DNA from: Marinimicrobium hydrolyticum
GTDB lineage: Bacteria > Pseudomonadota > Gammaproteobacteria > Pseudomonadales > Cellvibrionaceae
Length of the DNA stretch: 64,000 nt
Direction of reading: 5' to 3'
NCBI RefSeq assembly: GCF_030848505.1
Contig: NZ_JAVDDU010000007.1
Location: forward strand, 1-64,000
Shown: piece by piece, positions 27,229 through 36,533 of the stretch
Layout: each line of letters opens with the position of its first letter
Position numbering within the stretch: position 1 is the stretch's first letter
Program-made: the position numbers and the translations under genes
Notes under the pieces: model-generated
What the model saw: the letters and a program-made list of their open reading frames with translations, nothing else
Database searches by the model: none
What the model was told of the DNA's origin: nothing

Positions 27229-28038
27229 ATGAGCACGTACGCCATCGGTGATTTGCAAGGCTGTTTGGAGCCGTTGAAGCGTTTGCTGGGGCAGGTCAAC
27301 TTTGACCCCTGTGCGGACCGGCTCTGGATCGCGGGAGATTTGGTTAATCGTGGCCCCAGCTCCCTGGAAACTCTGCGCTATCTCTACGAGCTGCGAGACT
27401 CGGTAACCGCCGTGCTGGGTAATCACGACCTGCACTTTTTGGCCGTCGCCTTCGGGCACAAACGAAAAAGCCGCTATGACACGCTTGAAGATTTGCTCAA
27501 GGCGGAGGACTGCACCGACATGATTGCCTGGTTGCGCCAGTGCCCCTTGTTGCATAGAGACGAAGCGCTGGGATTTACCATGGTACACGCAGGCATCCCG
27601 CCCAACTGGACCATGGAGCAGGCCGAGGCCCACGCGCGTGAAGTAGAAGCTGTCCTGCAGAGTAACCAGTTGGATCATTTTCTCTCTCACATGTACGGCA
27701 ATAAACCCAGACGCTGGAAGAACAAGTTAATTGGTGTGGATCGTTTACGGCTAATCACCAACTACTTTACCCGCATGCGCTTTTGCACCGAAGATGGCGA
27801 GCTGGAATTGGAAAGTAAAGCGGGCGCCGACCAACATCCACCAGGTTTTGCGCCATGGTTTGCGCACCCAAAACACAAGTGCCGAAAACACAAAATCGTG
27901 TTTGGTCATTGGGCGGCTTTGGAGGGCAAAGCGGATGCGCCCAACGTGTATGCCTTGGATACAGGCTGTGTTTGGGGCGGCTCGCTGACGGCTCTGCGTC
28001 TAGAGGATGAGCATCTATTTCGGTGTCAGTGCGGCTGA
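27229..28038 (+). CDS. apaH: Symmetrical diadenosine tetraphosphatase
   Basis: ApaH splits Ap4A to two ADP and removes nucleotide caps from RNA. This 269-residue metallophosphatase has the motifs GDLQG, GDLVNRGPSSLETL and LGNHDLHFLA, and HAGIPPNW, all of the PPP family. AGGGAG precedes ATG 27229. It is the last gene of the lptD operon; about 200 bases follow before the next gene. Confidence 0.97.
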   Translation: MSTYAIGDLQGCLEPLKRLLGQVNFDPCADRLWIAGDLVNRGPSSLETLRYLYELRDSVTAVLGNHDLHFLAVAFGHKRKSRYDTLEDLLKAEDCTDMIAWLRQCPLLHRDEALGFTMVHAGIPPNWTMEQAEAHAREVEAVLQSNQLDHFLSHMYGNKPRRWKNKLIGVDRLRLITNYFTRMRFCTEDGELELESKAGADQHPPGFAPWFAHPKHKCRKHKIVFGHWAALEGKADAPNVYALDTGCVWGGSLTALRLEDEHLFRCQCG

Positions 28039-28243
28039 GTCACGGATTCTTATCGCTGCTCGTTAGTTTGCTTGTTAGGTTTCCCCTTTTTTGCCGCTGG
28101 CGGCCAACTCATCCTGTGTTGTTCAACACTACATTTGGGTGCAAAGTGTGGCTCAAAACTCCTCTCTATGGCACAATAATTTTGATGGGCGTCGGCGAAA
28201 GCTCCGACCCCGCCCGCCGAGTCATGAATGGGAGAACCCCCGG

Positions 28244-28942
28244 ATGAAAGTCGTTAGAGCGTTTGCCGCCCTGGGGCTGGCCCTGTGTTGTGTATCCGCA
28301 CTGGCCAATACGTATCAAGTTGAAGGTGGAATGAGTTTTATCCGTGACTCCGGTATTGGCAATGACCGACTGAGCTTGCGCGGAGAATATTTTTTCACGC
28401 CCGTGCTGACGTTAAACCATCCATTGGCGGAAGCGGCTTTTCTGGAACAATCCCCCCGCTTGTTTGTAGAAACCGATACCGATTTTGATTGGATGAAGTT
28501 GGGCGGGGAAGTGTATCTCCCCGACACTATGTTCTACGTTGGGGCGGCCATCGTTCGTACCCAAGACGGTGGTTCGGAGACCCGGTTGGTGGCGACTTTT
28601 GGCTTGGTGCCACTTGAGGGCTTGCTCATTACCACCCACTTGACCGACGACGGTTACGACCCCAATGTGCGCGCCAAATACTTGGCCGACCTCGGTGGCG
28701 GCAACTTTGTGAATGTCGAAGCCGAATTTATCGACCGGGACATCGATAACTTCCTGAGCCTGATGGCCGACTTCTATATTAATCGAAGTTGGAGTATCGG
28801 CGGTGGATACGCCGATAACTATGGTGATGAGTTCACTCTGCGAACGCGTAAATTCTTTAACAATGAATTGAGCGGTGAAGTGTCCGTGACGGATACCGAC
28901 TGGGGAAGCCGAGTAATGGTTGGTGGCACTTTGCGATTCTGA
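28244..28942 (+). CDS. Putative outer-membrane porin (Porin_7-like), tandem copy 1
   Basis: A 232-residue exported protein with a signal peptide (MKVVRAFAALGLALCCVSALA) and a beta-rich body. The phrase NHPLAEAAFLEQSPRL, the glycine/aromatic strands and the terminal VMVGGTLRF indicate a barrel with a C-terminal aromatic residue. It shares many blocks with the next gene (PLAEAAFLE, LGGE.Y.P.TMFYV, TDDGYD.NV, ARKFF), so the two are tandem paralogues. Function unknown. ATG 28244 has GGGAG upstream; a terminator follows at once. Confidence 0.78.
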   Translation: MKVVRAFAALGLALCCVSALANTYQVEGGMSFIRDSGIGNDRLSLRGEYFFTPVLTLNHPLAEAAFLEQSPRLFVETDTDFDWMKLGGEVYLPDTMFYVGAAIVRTQDGGSETRLVATFGLVPLEGLLITTHLTDDGYDPNVRAKYLADLGGGNFVNVEAEFIDRDIDNFLSLMADFYINRSWSIGGGYADNYGDEFTLRTRKFFNNELSGEVSVTDTDWGSRVMVGGTLRF

Positions 28943-28968
28943 CAATCGTTGTGAAAGTGAAACCTAAA

Positions 28969-28992
28969 GCCCCGCTTCGAGTGGGGTTTTTT
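28969..28992 (+). terminator. Intrinsic terminator after porin copy 1
   Basis: A short stem CCCC...GGGG around TTCGA is followed by six T residues. It separates the transcripts of the two tandem porin-like genes. Confidence 0.75.
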
Positions 28993-29169
28993 GCGGCTGA
29001 AAAAAGTTCAAGCAAGAATGGCAGCGCAATCAAAAGAAACATGTGCCAGAATCGTCAAAAGCTGTGAGGAAAATGTGCTGTGGGTTATGACAATGTTGAG
29101 TTTTCCGTCTAAAATGCGCGCCGCACTGAGTGGTGCGACTGGACACTTTAGCTAACGGAGAATTAGAAA

Positions 29170-29877
29170 ATGAAATTGAAAGCATTGGCGATTGCCACAG
29201 GAATGATTTTTAGCTCTGCAGTTATGGCTGCTCCCTACCAAGTTGAAGTTGGCGCGAACTACCAGCACTGGGACGTTGACGGCGGCGGCAGTGACGGCGC
29301 GTTTGGCGTGCGCGGCGAATACCACTTTGCTCCTGTACAGACCGGAAATCACCCCTTGGCGGAAGCGGCCTTCTTGGAGCGCTCCACTAACGTATACGCG
29401 GAAGCAAACGACGACTTCGATCACCTGACTTTGGGTGGCGAGTTGTATATTCCCAATACCATGTTTTACGTAGCCGCTGAAGTTTTCCGCACTGACTACA
29501 ACGGTTCGGACACCGGAGTAGCCGGCGCCGTAGGTATCATGCCCATCGACGGTCTGTTGGTAAGCACCCGTTTTACAGACGACGGCTATGATGCCAATGT
29601 CAGCGTCAAGTACGTTACCGCTATCGGTACTGTTAACTACTTGAACGTGGAAGGTACCTACCAGGATGGCGATTTCGATGATTACTTGAGCGTGTCTGCC
29701 GATTTCTACATCGATCGCACGTTCAGCGTAGGCGCTGGATATGCCGATGAATACGGCAACGACGTGTTCAGTTTGCGCGCACGCAAGTTCTTCACCAGCG
29801 AAATCAGCGGTGAGCTGCAGTTGAGCGACAGTGACTGGGGCACCGGTGTTCTTGTAGGCGCTTCCATACGCTTCTAA
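29170..29877 (+). CDS. Putative outer-membrane porin (Porin_7-like), tandem copy 2
   Basis: A 235-residue exported protein: signal peptide MKLKALAIATGMIFSSAVMA, then PYQVEVGANYQHWDV and strands including NHPLAEAAFLERSTNVYAE, ending VLVGASIRF with a C-terminal phenylalanine typical of outer-membrane barrels. It is a paralogue of the preceding gene but has its own leader region of 180 bases and its own strong terminator, so the pair may be expressed under different conditions. The ribosome site is ACGGAG eight to nine bases before ATG. Confidence 0.8.
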   Translation: MKLKALAIATGMIFSSAVMAAPYQVEVGANYQHWDVDGGGSDGAFGVRGEYHFAPVQTGNHPLAEAAFLERSTNVYAEANDDFDHLTLGGELYIPNTMFYVAAEVFRTDYNGSDTGVAGAVGIMPIDGLLVSTRFTDDGYDANVSVKYVTAIGTVNYLNVEGTYQDGDFDDYLSVSADFYIDRTFSVGAGYADEYGNDVFSLRARKFFTSEISGELQLSDSDWGTGVLVGASIRF

Positions 29878-29901
29878 GCGGTACCCGTTCTCAGGAATGA
29901 A

Positions 29902-29935
29902 AAAGCCCCACCTTTAACGAGGTGGGGCTTTTTTT
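29902..29935. terminator. Strong intrinsic terminator after porin copy 2
   Basis: An 11-bp stem AAAGCCCCACC...GGTGGGGCTTT with loop TTTAACGA runs into seven T residues. The flanking A-run makes it usable on both strands. Confidence 0.9.
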
Positions 29936-30011
29936 GTGTCCAGTGCAGAGGCTTTCTTGCTGTGAATGCCGTGTCGGTGTAGATTCGCCCTAAACCTTGC
30001 TAGTGGGCATT

Positions 30012-30851
30012 ATGGACATAGAGCTTCTAAAAACCTTCATTGAGGTCACCCAAACCCGCAACTTTGCTCGAGCCGCCGGCAACATGCACTTGAGTCCCTC
30101 GGCCGTCAGTGCCCGTATTCGCCAGTTGGAGCAGGCCCTTGGGGTAACGCTCTTGTTCCGCAAGCGGGGCAATATTCAAATGACCGCCGAAGGCGAACTG
30201 TTGCTGCCCAGGGCTCATCAAATGCTGGAAACCTGGGCCCAAGCGCGTGGCGAGATGGCTCGCCAGGCAGAGCCGGCCAGTCATTTGAGTCTGGGCGCTA
30301 CGCCAGGCCTCTGGCGTTTTGTGTTAAATAATTTGAGCGTGCATTTGCGCCGAGAGCTGCCGGAACTGACCTTGCGCGCGGAAGCTTATTCGCAGGATGA
30401 TCTGGTAGAGCGCGTGCTGGCCAAGCAGTTGGATGCCGCTCTGGTGTACGAACTGCCGGGCGACCCTGCATTGAAATCCCGTCGCGTGGGCCAGTTGAGC
30501 CTGGTCCTGCTGAGTTCCATGCCAAATCTGGACCTGCGCAGCTCCCAAGCCCTGGACTATGTGTATGTGGACTGGGGAGCGGCTTTCGCCCTCTTTCACG
30601 CCCGCCGCTTTGGCAGTCGGGATAGTCATCTTTATACCAACCAGCCGGGCGTGGCGCTGGACAGCCTGTTGGCTGGCGGCGGATGCGCCTATTTGCCGGC
30701 GAGCTTATTGGACGACGCGAATCCCGGTCTGTACCGGGTGAATGACGCCCCAGAGTTTTCTCGCTCCCTGTATCTGGTGTGTCGAGTTGAGAATGAATAT
30801 GCCCATGGTATCCAGCAGCTTCTGCCACTGCTGGAGCTCGGGAGCCTCTGA
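30012..30851 (+). CDS. LysR-family transcriptional regulator (HdfR-like)
   Basis: This 279-residue LysR protein starts MDIELLKTFIEVTQTRNFAR with a helix-turn-helix (AAGNMHLSPSAVSARIRQLE) and the linker helix, then an effector-binding domain from about residue 90. The N-terminus and short length resemble HdfR. The effector and target genes are unknown. ATG 30012 is preferred over an in-frame TTG at 29997. It lies after the porin pair and faces a convergent small gene. Confidence 0.82.
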   Translation: MDIELLKTFIEVTQTRNFARAAGNMHLSPSAVSARIRQLEQALGVTLLFRKRGNIQMTAEGELLLPRAHQMLETWAQARGEMARQAEPASHLSLGATPGLWRFVLNNLSVHLRRELPELTLRAEAYSQDDLVERVLAKQLDAALVYELPGDPALKSRRVGQLSLVLLSSMPNLDLRSSQALDYVYVDWGAAFALFHARRFGSRDSHLYTNQPGVALDSLLAGGGCAYLPASLLDDANPGLYRVNDAPEFSRSLYLVCRVENEYAHGIQQLLPLLELGSL

Positions 30852-30906
30852 ACAAGTCCAAGCCGAGCTTTGGCTTGCAGGGCTTCCCGAGAGGCTCCCT
30901 AGATGA

Positions 30907-31119
30907 TTAGAAATCCAGCTCCCATAGATCGTCGCAGCCCAGCTCATCCCGCAGCCGTCGCCGTTCGAGCCGGTCTTCCAGTTTGCGGCGGATCTCTAGG
31001 ATGTGCTGGCTGGTTTCTTTGGCGGAAAGTTTGGGCTGTCCGTCATCGTCATCCATATCAGTGTTAATATCGTGCAACAGATCAGAATCGTTTTCAGAGT
31101 GGTCGACTTCGACAGCCAT
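30907..31119 (-). CDS. Small acidic protein, PA3496-like
   Basis: A 70-residue protein with an acidic N-terminal half (residues 1-32, many Asp and Glu) and a charged helix EIRRKLEDRLERRRLRDEL followed by a short acidic end. This layout resembles small proteins annotated as the PA3496 family of putative envelope-integrity proteins; the match is from memory and tentative. AGGAGG lies seven bases before ATG 31119. No signal peptide is evident. Confidence 0.6.
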   Translation of the reverse strand: MAVEVDHSENDSDLLHDINTDMDDDDGQPKLSAKETSQHILEIRRKLEDRLERRRLRDELGCDDLWELDF

Positions 31120-31278
31120 GGGGATACCTCCTATCAGGGCGTAAGGCCAGGTGAACAACGCTGGCCCTAAGGCTTTACCTCAGGCGCTATGTACCATAGC
31201 CTCAGCTTGCGGCAAAGCAAAATATTTTTGACGTGACGAACACTTTTTTTGTTGATGGCAGCACCGTAAGGAGATCCA

Positions 31279-31740
31279 GTGCAGACGAACAGTATGCAGA
31301 CCATCGGTTGGCGCGAGTGGGTGAACCTACCCGGCCTTGGAGCCGTAGTAACCAAGGCCAAAATTGATACCGGAGCCCGCACCAGCGCCCTGCACGCCTA
31401 TTACGTGGAGCCCTTCAGGCGGGACGGAAAAAACTGGGTGCGCTTTGGCTTGCACCCCTTGCAGGGGGATAAGGATACGGCGGTGGACTGCGAAGCGCCG
31501 GTGGTGGATCGACGCCAAGTGACAGACTCCGGCGGCCACCGGGAAATGCGTTATGTTATTGCTACCCCGGTCCAGTTGGGAGCGGCCCGCTTCGATGTGG
31601 AGGTTACCCTAACCGACCGGGAGAACATGCGCTTTCGCATGTTGCTGGGGCGCACTGCCCTTAAGGCCCGCTTTCTGGTGGATAGTAATCGCTCTTTCTT
31701 GCTCGGTGGCGACAAGACTCATCCACCGAAACAGGCTTAA
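31279..31740 (+). CDS. rimB: Retropepsin-like protease of the Rim system (ATP-dependent zinc protease family)
   Basis: This 153-residue protein has the family motif KAKIDTGARTSALHA, an aspartic-protease-like active site, and ends with RMLLGRTALKARFLVD. In Pseudomonas RimB is the partner of RimK and trims glutamate tails from ribosomal protein S6. Here rimK follows 48 bases downstream, which supports the same role. Start GTG 31279 follows AAGGAG; ATG 31294 is a weaker alternative. Confidence 0.85.
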   Translation: MQTNSMQTIGWREWVNLPGLGAVVTKAKIDTGARTSALHAYYVEPFRRDGKNWVRFGLHPLQGDKDTAVDCEAPVVDRRQVTDSGGHREMRYVIATPVQLGAARFDVEVTLTDRENMRFRMLLGRTALKARFLVDSNRSFLLGGDKTHPPKQA

Positions 31741-31788
31741 ACGATTCCGCCTGTTCCGTTTTTCACTTCCATAGACGTAGGAAAGCCT

Positions 31789-32694
31789 ATGAAAATTGCC
31801 ATACTCTCGCGTAACCGCCGCCTGTACTCCACCCGCCGCTTGGTGGAGGCGGGCACCGAGCGCGGCCACGAGATGCATGTTATCGATATTCTCAAGTGCT
31901 ACATGGATATTACGCCGGGAAATCCGACCATTTGGTACATGGGTGAGAAGCTTGAAGGTTTCGATGCGGTCATTCCCCGTATCGGCGCCTCGGTGACCCA
32001 TTACGGCCTGGCGGTGATTCGCCAGTTTGAGATGACTGGGGCTTACTGCTTGACCGAATCGGTGGCGCTGGGTCGCTCCCGGGACAAACTGCGCGCCCTG
32101 CAGTTGCTCTCTCGTAAAGGGTTGGGGTTGCCCAAAACGAGTTTTGCCTACAACGTCCACAACACCAAGGACCTCATAAAACTGGTGGGTGGGGCGCCGC
32201 TGGTGGTGAAATTGTGCGAAGGCACTCAGGGTCGGGGCGTGGTCCTGGCAGAGACCGTAAAGGCGGCGGAAAGTGTTATCGAAGCGTTTCGCGAGTTGCG
32301 CGCGGAATTTTTGGTGCAGGAATTTATTAAGGAAGCGGGTGGCAGTGATATTCGCTGCTTGGTCATCGGCGGCAAAGTTGTGGCCGCCATGCAGCGCACG
32401 GCTATGGAGGGGGAGTTTCGCTCCAATCTGCACCGAGGCGGTAGCGCCAAACTGGTCAAGCTTACGCCCACCGAGCGGCGCACGGCAGTGAAGGCCGCTC
32501 AGACCATGGGCCTGCATATTTCCGGCGTGGATATACTTCGGTCCAGCCGCGGCCCGCTGATTATGGAAGTTAATTCCTCTCCGGGCTTGGAAGGCATAGA
32601 AGGTGCCACCCAGAAAGATGTCGCCGGCGCTATTATTGCCTTCGTCGAAGAAAACGCCCGCCCCAACAAAACCCGTACCCGGGGTAAAGGGTGA
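31789..32694 (+). CDS. rimK: Ribosomal protein S6 L-glutamate ligase
   Basis: RimK is an ATP-grasp enzyme that adds glutamates to the C-terminus of S6. The 301-residue protein has [19 protein letters not shown], the ATP-grasp loop [15 protein letters not shown], and the metal-binding [14 protein letters not shown]. It overlaps the next gene by four bases. The length equals that of E. coli RimK (300). Confidence 0.95.
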   Translation: MKIAILSRNRRLYSTRRLVEAGTERGHEMHVIDILKCYMDITPGNPTIWYMGEKLEGFDAVIPRIGASVTHYGLAVIRQFEMTGAYCLTESVALGRSRDKLRALQLLSRKGLGLPKTSFAYNVHNTKDLIKLVGGAPLVVKLCEGTQGRGVVLAETVKAAESVIEAFRELRAEFLVQEFIKEAGGSDIRCLVIGGKVVAAMQRTAMEGEFRSNLHRGGSAKLVKLTPTERRTAVKAAQTMGLHISGVDILRSSRGPLIMEVNSSPGLEGIEGATQKDVAGAIIAFVEENARPNKTRTRGKG

Positions 32695-33773
32695 TGGCGA
32701 GTAAATCCGCTGGGGGGAACAAAGCCATTGAGATTGGCGGGGTCCGAGTAGAACCCGGTCAACGGACCACGGTGGATATACCCCTGGCGGCCATGTACAC
32801 CCACGCGGATGTGGTGTTGACGGTTCACGCCATCAATGGCCGCCGGCCCGGACCCTGTATGTTTGTGTGTGCCGCCATTCACGGCGATGAACTCAATGGC
32901 GTGGAGATTATTCGGCGTTTACTGGAGTCCAAACAACTCAGTCAGCTGCGCGGCACTTTGTTGGCCATTCCCCTGGTGAACGTCCATGGCTTCCTGACCC
33001 AGTCCCGCTATTTACCGGATGGCCGGGATCTAAACCGCAGCTTTCCCGGTAACGAGCGCGGCTCTCTAGCGGGCCGCGTGGCGAACACTTTTCTCAACGA
33101 CATTGTTCGACACTGCACTCACGGCATTGACCTGCACACTGGCGCCCGCCATCGCACCAACCTGCCACAAATCCGGGCCGACCTCAGTGATGACCAAACT
33201 CGAGCGTTGGCCATGGAGTTTGGCGTGCCAGTGGTTCTGGATGCGAAGTTGCGAGATGGGTCGCTGAGAGAAGCAGCGGCGGATAGTGGCATTCCCCTGT
33301 TGTTGTACGAGGCGGGTGAAGCCCTGCGCTTCGACGAGCTGAGTATCCGCGCGGGGACGCGCGGCATCATCAACGTGATGCGGGCGCTACGCATGCTGCC
33401 AGCGCGCAAGAAGTCCGCAAAAGCGCCCAGCGCGGTGGTAGCGGATGACAGCCGATGGGTGCGGGCCCCTCACAGCGGCATTATGCGCTCACTGGTGCGC
33501 CTGGGTGATCGAGTCAAAAAAGGCCGGGTGCTGGGCTATATTGCCGACCCAATGGGGCTGAATGAATATCCGGTGGTGGCTCCCGACGAGGCGATTGTGA
33601 TTGGCGCAAACAACTTGCCTTTGGTGCACGAAGGAGAAGCCTTATTCCACCTGGCCAGCTTTAAACGTCACACGCGCCGGGTGGCGGATCAGCTGCAGGG
33701 CTTTCACGAGCGATTCAATAGGGAAGAAGGGGAGCCATTCTTTATCGGTGAGGATGAGTCGCTGGAGGACTAG
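32691..33773 (+). CDS. Succinylglutamate desuccinylase/aspartoacylase-family metallohydrolase
   Basis: A 360-residue M14-type zinc hydrolase with the zinc-binding HGDELNG (His and Glu), the DLNRSFPG motif and DLHTGARHR with the third ligand, then a C-terminal beta domain ([20 protein letters not shown]). It is longer than AstE and resembles the group found next to rimK in several marine gammaproteobacteria. The ATGA overlap with rimK suggests it acts in the same process, perhaps on glutamylated products; that is inference. Confidence 0.85.
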   Translation: MMASKSAGGNKAIEIGGVRVEPGQRTTVDIPLAAMYTHADVVLTVHAINGRRPGPCMFVCAAIHGDELNGVEIIRRLLESKQLSQLRGTLLAIPLVNVHGFLTQSRYLPDGRDLNRSFPGNERGSLAGRVANTFLNDIVRHCTHGIDLHTGARHRTNLPQIRADLSDDQTRALAMEFGVPVVLDAKLRDGSLREAAADSGIPLLLYEAGEALRFDELSIRAGTRGIINVMRALRMLPARKKSAKAPSAVVADDSRWVRAPHSGIMRSLVRLGDRVKKGRVLGYIADPMGLNEYPVVAPDEAIVIGANNLPLVHEGEALFHLASFKRHTRRVADQLQGFHERFNREEGEPFFIGEDESLED

Positions 33774-33807
33774 GCACTCTGTATAAAAAACCGGGCAAGG
33801 TGGCGAC

Positions 33808-36108
33808 CTAGGCACCGAGCTTGGTGACACTCCCCAATTCGATAACATTCCCCTCGAAGCAGAATGTTGAGCCTTTAAATCGGCTTTCGAGCTGCTTTGC
33901 GGTCAGGGGTTTGGCGAACAGATACCCTTGCCCCTGGTCGCAACCTTGTTGACGCAGCCACTCCGCCTGGGCTTCCTTTTCCACCCCTTCGGCCACCACG
34001 TGCAACTGCATGTTATGGGCCAGACCAATGATGGACTTGGCGATGGCGGCGTCATTGGCGTCGTCGTGAATATCGTGAATAAAGCTGCTATCGATTTTCA
34101 GTTTTTGAATCGGGAAGCGTTTCAGATAGGCCAAAGATGAGTAGCCGGTGCCAAAATCGTCAATAGCCAGGAACAACCCCATTTGATTCAACTGATTCAA
34201 TTGGTTGATGGTTTCTCCAGCGTGCTCCATGGCACAGCTTTCGGTAATTTCCAGCTCCAGGTGCTCAGCAGTAAGCCCGGTTTCTTTCAGTATGGCTTCA
34301 ACCTTTTCCGGGAAGTTGCGCTGCCGGAACTGGCGCGGTGACAGGTTGACGGCAATCCGGCCGACCTTTTTCCCGGCGCTGAGCCATTTCTTTTGTTGGC
34401 GGCAGGCTTCTTTCAGCACCCATTCGCCAATGGGCACAATTAAACCGGTTTCTTCCGCCAGAGGAATAAAATGTACCGGCGAGACAAGCCCCCGTTCCGG
34501 GTGCTGCCAACGCACCAGCGCTTCCATACCCACCAACTCACCGGTCTGTAAGTCCACCTGGGGTTGGTAATGCAAAATCAGCTGTTCTTGCTCTACGGCG
34601 CGGCGTAAATCGTTTTCCAGCAGTAGATAGTTCACCGCCGTAGCACTCATGCCTTTGGTGTAAAACTGGCAGTTGTTTTTACCCGCTTCTTTCGCCTTGT
34701 ACATGGCGATGTCGGCGTTCTTCAGCAGTTCGTCCGCATCCACGCCGTCATCGGGGTAAACGCTGACACCGATGCTGACGGTGGTGGTGATTTCATGACC
34801 GCAAATTTCCAGCGGCCGGGCTAAAGTCACCAACAACTTGTTGGCGATAAAAATCACGTCCTCAATGTCATTGACGCCTTCCAGTACCACGACGAACTCG
34901 TCGCCTCCCAAGCGCGCTACAGTATCCATATCGCGCACGCCCTCGTTTAGGCGCATGGCAATGGCTTTTAGCAGCAAGTCACCCGAGTCGTGGCCGAGGC
35001 TGTCGTTGATGTTTTTAAACCGGTCGATGTCCAGCAGCATCAAGGCCAGTTTGCTGTTGCTGCGCTGAGCGCGCGCCAAACCGTGGTAGATGCGATCATA
35101 AAACAAGGAGCGGTTGGGCAAGGCCGTGAGCGAATCGTGAAAGGCCATGTAGTTCAAGCGGGACTGTTGCTCGCGCAGCGCATTCTCGGCCAATTTGCGC
35201 TCCGAGATGTCGGTACAAATGGTACAGACACCGAACACCTCGTCGTTTTCATTGCGCAACGGGAATTTCACCATGAAGTAGGTGTGCAGAGTCCCGTCGT
35301 TGTGCATCAATTCCAGCTCGGTTTCGAACGTCTGGCGGCGGTCTTTGGCCGCCAGGTCGATGTCCCACAGCGTTTGGGCCACGTCACGCGGGTAAACGTC
35401 AAAGACGTTCTTGCCCACGAAGCCTTTTTCGTCAATGTTTTCCAGATGCTTGTAATGATCGCTGGCGAGCACTACGTTGCCATCGAGGTCTTTGACGGAG
35501 ATTAGGGCGGGCGAGTGGTGCAAAATGGCGTGCAAGTAGGTTTCACTGGCCCACAGAGCTTGCTTGGCGAGGCGGAAGCGTTCGGCCTGTTCGTCGTGGC
35601 GCCACATCTCGATGACCTGGCGGGCGAGAAGACCGCTGAACGCCCACACGGTGTCTAAATCCGTCACGCTCCCCGTCAACGCTTCCACGCTGTCTTCGGA
35701 CTCCATATAGAAAGCGGCGATGACTTTTTGGTTTTCCAGAATTGGCTGGATGTAGCCTGCCTGACAGCCTTTGGGCGCTGAGCTGGGTTCCAGCTGAAAA
35801 CGGCTATGGGGGCTCAACTCCAGCGCTTCGCCGGAGGCGAATACCTGTTCAATGTGCAGGTGGGGGAAAAGTTTTAACTTGTCGAGAGCGGTGGCCAGGC
35901 TGTTGACTCGGGGCTCTACCGGGTGGTCCTGGGCGATGGACTCGACATAGAGCCGATCGTCCCGCTTTACGATCAGCGCGACACGGCTGATGGCAGGTTT
36001 AACCACCACCAATTTCACCAAGCGTTCAGCAATCTGCTTGTGATTGAGATCGGTAAACAACTGTTGAAATTTCTTGATCAGCTCAACAGCGGAGTGTCTG
36101 TAACTCAT
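33808..36108 (-). CDS. Membrane-free GAF-PAS-GGDEF-EAL cyclic-di-GMP enzyme
   Basis: This 766-residue protein has an N-terminal GAF-like sensor (1-180), a PAS domain (about 190-310, ending FGVCTICTDISERKLAE), a diguanylate cyclase domain with intact RLGGDEF and an upstream inhibitory RxxD site (RDMD), and an EAL phosphodiesterase domain with MEALVRW, NLSPRQF, and DDFGTGYSSL. Both catalytic signatures look complete, so it could make or degrade c-di-GMP according to sensor state. No transmembrane segment is visible. It is convergent with the aspartoacylase-like gene. Confidence 0.93.
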   Translation of the reverse strand: MSYRHSAVELIKKFQQLFTDLNHKQIAERLVKLVVVKPAISRVALIVKRDDRLYVESIAQDHPVEPRVNSLATALDKLKLFPHLHIEQVFASGEALELSPHSRFQLEPSSAPKGCQAGYIQPILENQKVIAAFYMESEDSVEALTGSVTDLDTVWAFSGLLARQVIEMWRHDEQAERFRLAKQALWASETYLHAILHHSPALISVKDLDGNVVLASDHYKHLENIDEKGFVGKNVFDVYPRDVAQTLWDIDLAAKDRRQTFETELELMHNDGTLHTYFMVKFPLRNENDEVFGVCTICTDISERKLAENALREQQSRLNYMAFHDSLTALPNRSLFYDRIYHGLARAQRSNSKLALMLLDIDRFKNINDSLGHDSGDLLLKAIAMRLNEGVRDMDTVARLGGDEFVVVLEGVNDIEDVIFIANKLLVTLARPLEICGHEITTTVSIGVSVYPDDGVDADELLKNADIAMYKAKEAGKNNCQFYTKGMSATAVNYLLLENDLRRAVEQEQLILHYQPQVDLQTGELVGMEALVRWQHPERGLVSPVHFIPLAEETGLIVPIGEWVLKEACRQQKKWLSAGKKVGRIAVNLSPRQFRQRNFPEKVEAILKETGLTAEHLELEITESCAMEHAGETINQLNQLNQMGLFLAIDDFGTGYSSLAYLKRFPIQKLKIDSSFIHDIHDDANDAAIAKSIIGLAHNMQLHVVAEGVEKEAQAEWLRQQGCDQGQGYLFAKPLTAKQLESRFKGSTFCFEGNVIELGSVTKLGA

Positions 36109-36533
36109 AGTCGCCCAACTGGGTGATCCGTAAATGGGGAATCAGCTTAGGTTCCACAAGGCTTCTGACGCCTCTAGTCGGTTCCCGTCTGCGACCCCGC
36201 GATGGCTCAGCATGGCCCATTCTTAAAACTATTGGCAATATATTCTTTAAAAAAAGCCAAAAAAGGTAATAATGCCGCGTAAAACAAACCACCTCAGGTT
36301 TCGTTACTTCCACCTTAGATGTCGCGATCTCGCTTGCTAGTACCTGATAAATCTCGAGGGCCGGTACCCTTGGGGGTTCAACCGGAGCCTAACCGTTCCG
36401 GCTGTGAATGCCTCACCAGCACTAATTATCTTTTATATATGAAGCATAATAAGCCGCGAATGACGCGAGAATCAAGCCCACTATGTCACTAATATCAACG
36501 GGTCGCGCTCAGGGCGCCGAGCGCGTTCCGGGT
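36109..36533. other. Gene-free stretch between the GGDEF-EAL gene and hisC
   Basis: About 425 bases with no convincing protein gene on either strand. The part near 36230-36460 is AT-rich and probably holds the promoter of the leftward GGDEF-EAL gene. Two fold-backs are visible: CCGGAGC...GTTCCGG near 36380 and GCGCTC...GAGCGC at 36507-36526, the second close to the hisC stop codon and possibly its terminator. Confidence 0.5.

Noticed and set aside
31609-32517. A 302-codon leftward frame opposite rimB and rimK
   Set aside because: It spans the complement of two clear genes and their gap and shows no domain or start signal.
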